This document shows, piece after piece, positions 5,500 through 6,731 of a stretch of 6,731 bases of DNA. The notes beneath the pieces are model-generated. The model was not told where the DNA came from. It did not search any database and was given only the letters and a program-made list of their open reading frames with translations. This stretch comes from Hyphomonas sp. UBA5111. Lineage in GTDB: Bacteria > Pseudomonadota > Alphaproteobacteria > Caulobacterales > Hyphomonadaceae. Numbering within the stretch: the stretch's first letter is position 1; each line of letters begins with the position of its first letter. The stretch spans positions 1-6,731 of the forward strand of contig DHZF01000080.1 in the NCBI GenBank assembly GCA_002414505.1. Direction: 5' to 3'. The translations under genes were made by a program, and so were the position numbers.

Positions 5500-6192
5500 C
5501 TAAAGACGCGAATACAATTGATACCCTTCGCGATAGAAAAGCTTCATCGTCGTGACAAATTCCCCCGCGAGCGACGTGGTACGGTCGATGACAAAAAGCG
5601 CATCCCCCTCCTTGCACTCCAGCGCGCTTGCGACATCCTTGCCAGCCGCGACGGCACTGAACGACACATCGCCACTGGAAAACGGAACGGTCTGAACCAG
5701 CCACTCATTTGCGCTGACCTCGTCGAAAGGCGCGCTCCTGATCTGAGGCACAACTTTCAGATTGACCCAGCGCGCTTCATACGCAAACGGTCGGCCATCG
5801 GCCAGATGCACCGTGTCCAGCTGCAACGCCTTGGCTCCCTTTTCGAGCCCAAGACGCGTACGAATAGACAGGGGCGGCACTTTTTCGACCTTGCGAAGGA
5901 CCTGATGCCGATAATGCCCCCCAAATGCTTCCACCTGCTCACGCACGATCGGAATGTCGAACCTGGCTTGTCGAACAGGCATGTTGCAGACACGCGTCCC
6001 TCCCTTCCGCTTGCGAACGACAAGACCTTCATCTGCAAGCCCCTGCAGCGCACGATTGATCGTCGTGCGGGCACACCCATATTCTTCAGCCAGGGCCGCT
6101 TCGCCCGGGATAAGTTCCCCGAGCGCCCACTCCCCCTTCTGTATCCGCTCAAGGATGGATTGGCGAATGGTCTGGTGCGTCATCTTGGTCAT
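5500..6192 (-). CDS. hutC: HutC, GntR-family histidine utilization repressor
   Basis: This 230-residue regulator would bind operators of histidine-degradation (hut) genes and release them when urocanate binds, as known for HutC. An N-terminal GntR winged helix occupies about 7-72, with PGEAALAEEYGCARTTINRA at 29-48 and ADEGLVVRKRKGGTRV at 53-68. A UTRA ligand-binding domain spans about 78-228 and includes EARWVN (139-144), close to the HutC signature, and a late SSGDVSFSAVAAGKDVA stretch. Length is normal for HutC. The start at 6192 overlaps the hutF stop as ATGA and has AGGGG about six bases upstream; the in-frame ATG at 6183 is too far from that site. The neighbouring hutF supports hutC over other GntR/UTRA regulators. 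No operator could be placed because the operon promoter lies outside the window. Confidence 0.9.
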   Translation of the reverse strand: MTKMTHQTIRQSILERIQKGEWALGELIPGEAALAEEYGCARTTINRALQGLADEGLVVRKRKGGTRVCNMPVRQARFDIPIVREQVEAFGGHYRHQVLRKVEKVPPLSIRTRLGLEKGAKALQLDTVHLADGRPFAYEARWVNLKVVPQIRSAPFDEVSANEWLVQTVPFSSGDVSFSAVAAGKDVASALECKEGDALFVIDRTTSLAGEFVTTMKLFYREGYQLYSRL

Positions 6193-6731
6193 AATCTTCC
6201 CCTCAGTCGCATACTCAGCTCGGAATATGCCGCCTGTATCTCGTGACGGTTCACATGAGCGCCGTCCCTGACCATATGCCGCCCCGCCGACCAGACATCG
6301 GTAATAATGTCATCCGTGCCGGCAAATATCCATGCGTCAAGGACCGCATCATCACGCAGGGCATCCACGACGGGCGAGGTGTGATCGAGCGCGACAAAAT
6401 CTGCCAGCGCGCCTATTTCAATACGACCCGCATTGCGCCCGAGGGCACGCGCCGATCCACGCGCCGCGCGTTCGTACAGATACCGTCCATTCGACAATGT
6501 CTGGTCATCTGTGAGGATCGATCGCTTACCATCCCGAAGCCTCTGCGAGACCTCGAGCATCCGAAGCTCCTCGGTGAGGCCAATCCTGACATTCGAATCC
6601 GAACCAATCCCAATCATTCCACCCGCGCTCAGAAAGCGATGCCCATCAAAGATTCCGTCCCCGAGATTGGCCTCGGTAATCGGGCAAATCCCAGCCACCG
6701 CCCCGGATCTGGCCAGAGCCAGCGTCTCCTC
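6189..6731 (-). CDS. hutF: HutF, formimidoylglutamate deiminase (5' end outside window)
   Basis: The visible 180 residues are the C-terminal part of N-formimino-L-glutamate iminohydrolase, an amidohydrolase-superfamily enzyme. In the HutF branch of histidine breakdown it converts formiminoglutamate to N-formylglutamate and ammonia in the cytoplasm. Recognition rests on CPITEANLGDGIF (residues 16-28 of the visible part) and GIGSDSNVRIG (41-51); the Asp of GSDS is the metal-ligand or catalytic Asp of the superfamily. ELRMLE (54-59) and the usual C-terminal ALGRNAGRIEIGALADFVAL segment follow. The frame is open to the window edge, so the N-terminal HxH metal motif is not visible. The gene ends in an ATGA overlap with hutC, so the two are co-transcribed and probably translationally coupled. 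An internal GTG at 6698 is not the start, because conserved sequence continues upstream of it. Confidence 0.93.
   Translation of the reverse strand, partial: EETLALARSGAVAGICPITEANLGDGIFDGHRFLSAGGMIGIGSDSNVRIGLTEELRMLEVSQRLRDGKRSILTDDQTLSNGRYLYERAARGSARALGRNAGRIEIGALADFVALDHTSPVVDALRDDAVLDAWIFAGTDDIITDVWSAGRHMVRDGAHVNRHEIQAAYSELSMRLRGRL

Noticed and set aside
5482..6246. Plus-strand 254-residue open frame
   Set aside because: Antisense to hutC, which has clear GntR and UTRA motifs; the plus-strand product shows no known domain.

Overview
The window looks like a piece of an alphaproteobacterial chromosome, possibly Hyphomonadaceae-like. This rests on moderately high GC, a large TonB-dependent receptor of the style common in that group, a HutF-type histidine pathway, and Shine-Dalgarno sites of AGGAG/GAGGAG type. 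The taxonomic call is inference from protein style only. Every supported gene lies on the minus strand, so the window is read from high to low coordinates. No RNA gene, mobile element, CRISPR array or convincing plus-strand gene was seen.

In transcription order: (1) 6731-5500 holds the 3' end of hutF (formiminoglutamate deiminase, cut by the window edge) and hutC (GntR/UTRA repressor of histidine use), joined by a 4-base ATGA stop/start overlap. (2) About 200 bp of intergenic DNA follows, with a weak candidate terminator and a candidate promoter. (3) 5291-3866 holds a BlaI/MecI-type repressor and an M56 (BlaR1-like) membrane metallopeptidase whose frames overlap by about 10 bases. This is a signalling pair with no beta-lactamase in view and no penicillin-binding sensor domain on the peptidase. 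(4) 3865-3289 is a 577-bp non-coding stretch rich in signals: an AT-rich dyad overlapping a good promoter, a palindrome, an A-tract/stem/T-tract terminator, and a small dyad just before the next gene. (5) 3288-556 encodes a 910-residue TonB-dependent outer-membrane receptor. (6) A perfect 14-bp hairpin separates it from a HupE/UreJ-type membrane protein (461-1, cut by the window start), a family linked to nickel/cobalt transport.

The most interesting reading is that the BlaI/M56 pair may sense an envelope or metal signal and control the downstream receptor-HupE uptake pair. Three sequence observations suggest it. The genes are neighbours in the same orientation. The predicted outer loop of the M56 protein carries an HCH...C..H cluster. 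A small dyad of form GAGACNNCTC occurs both in the candidate blaI promoter and just upstream of the receptor gene. None of this is proof; each point is set out below with what would refute it.
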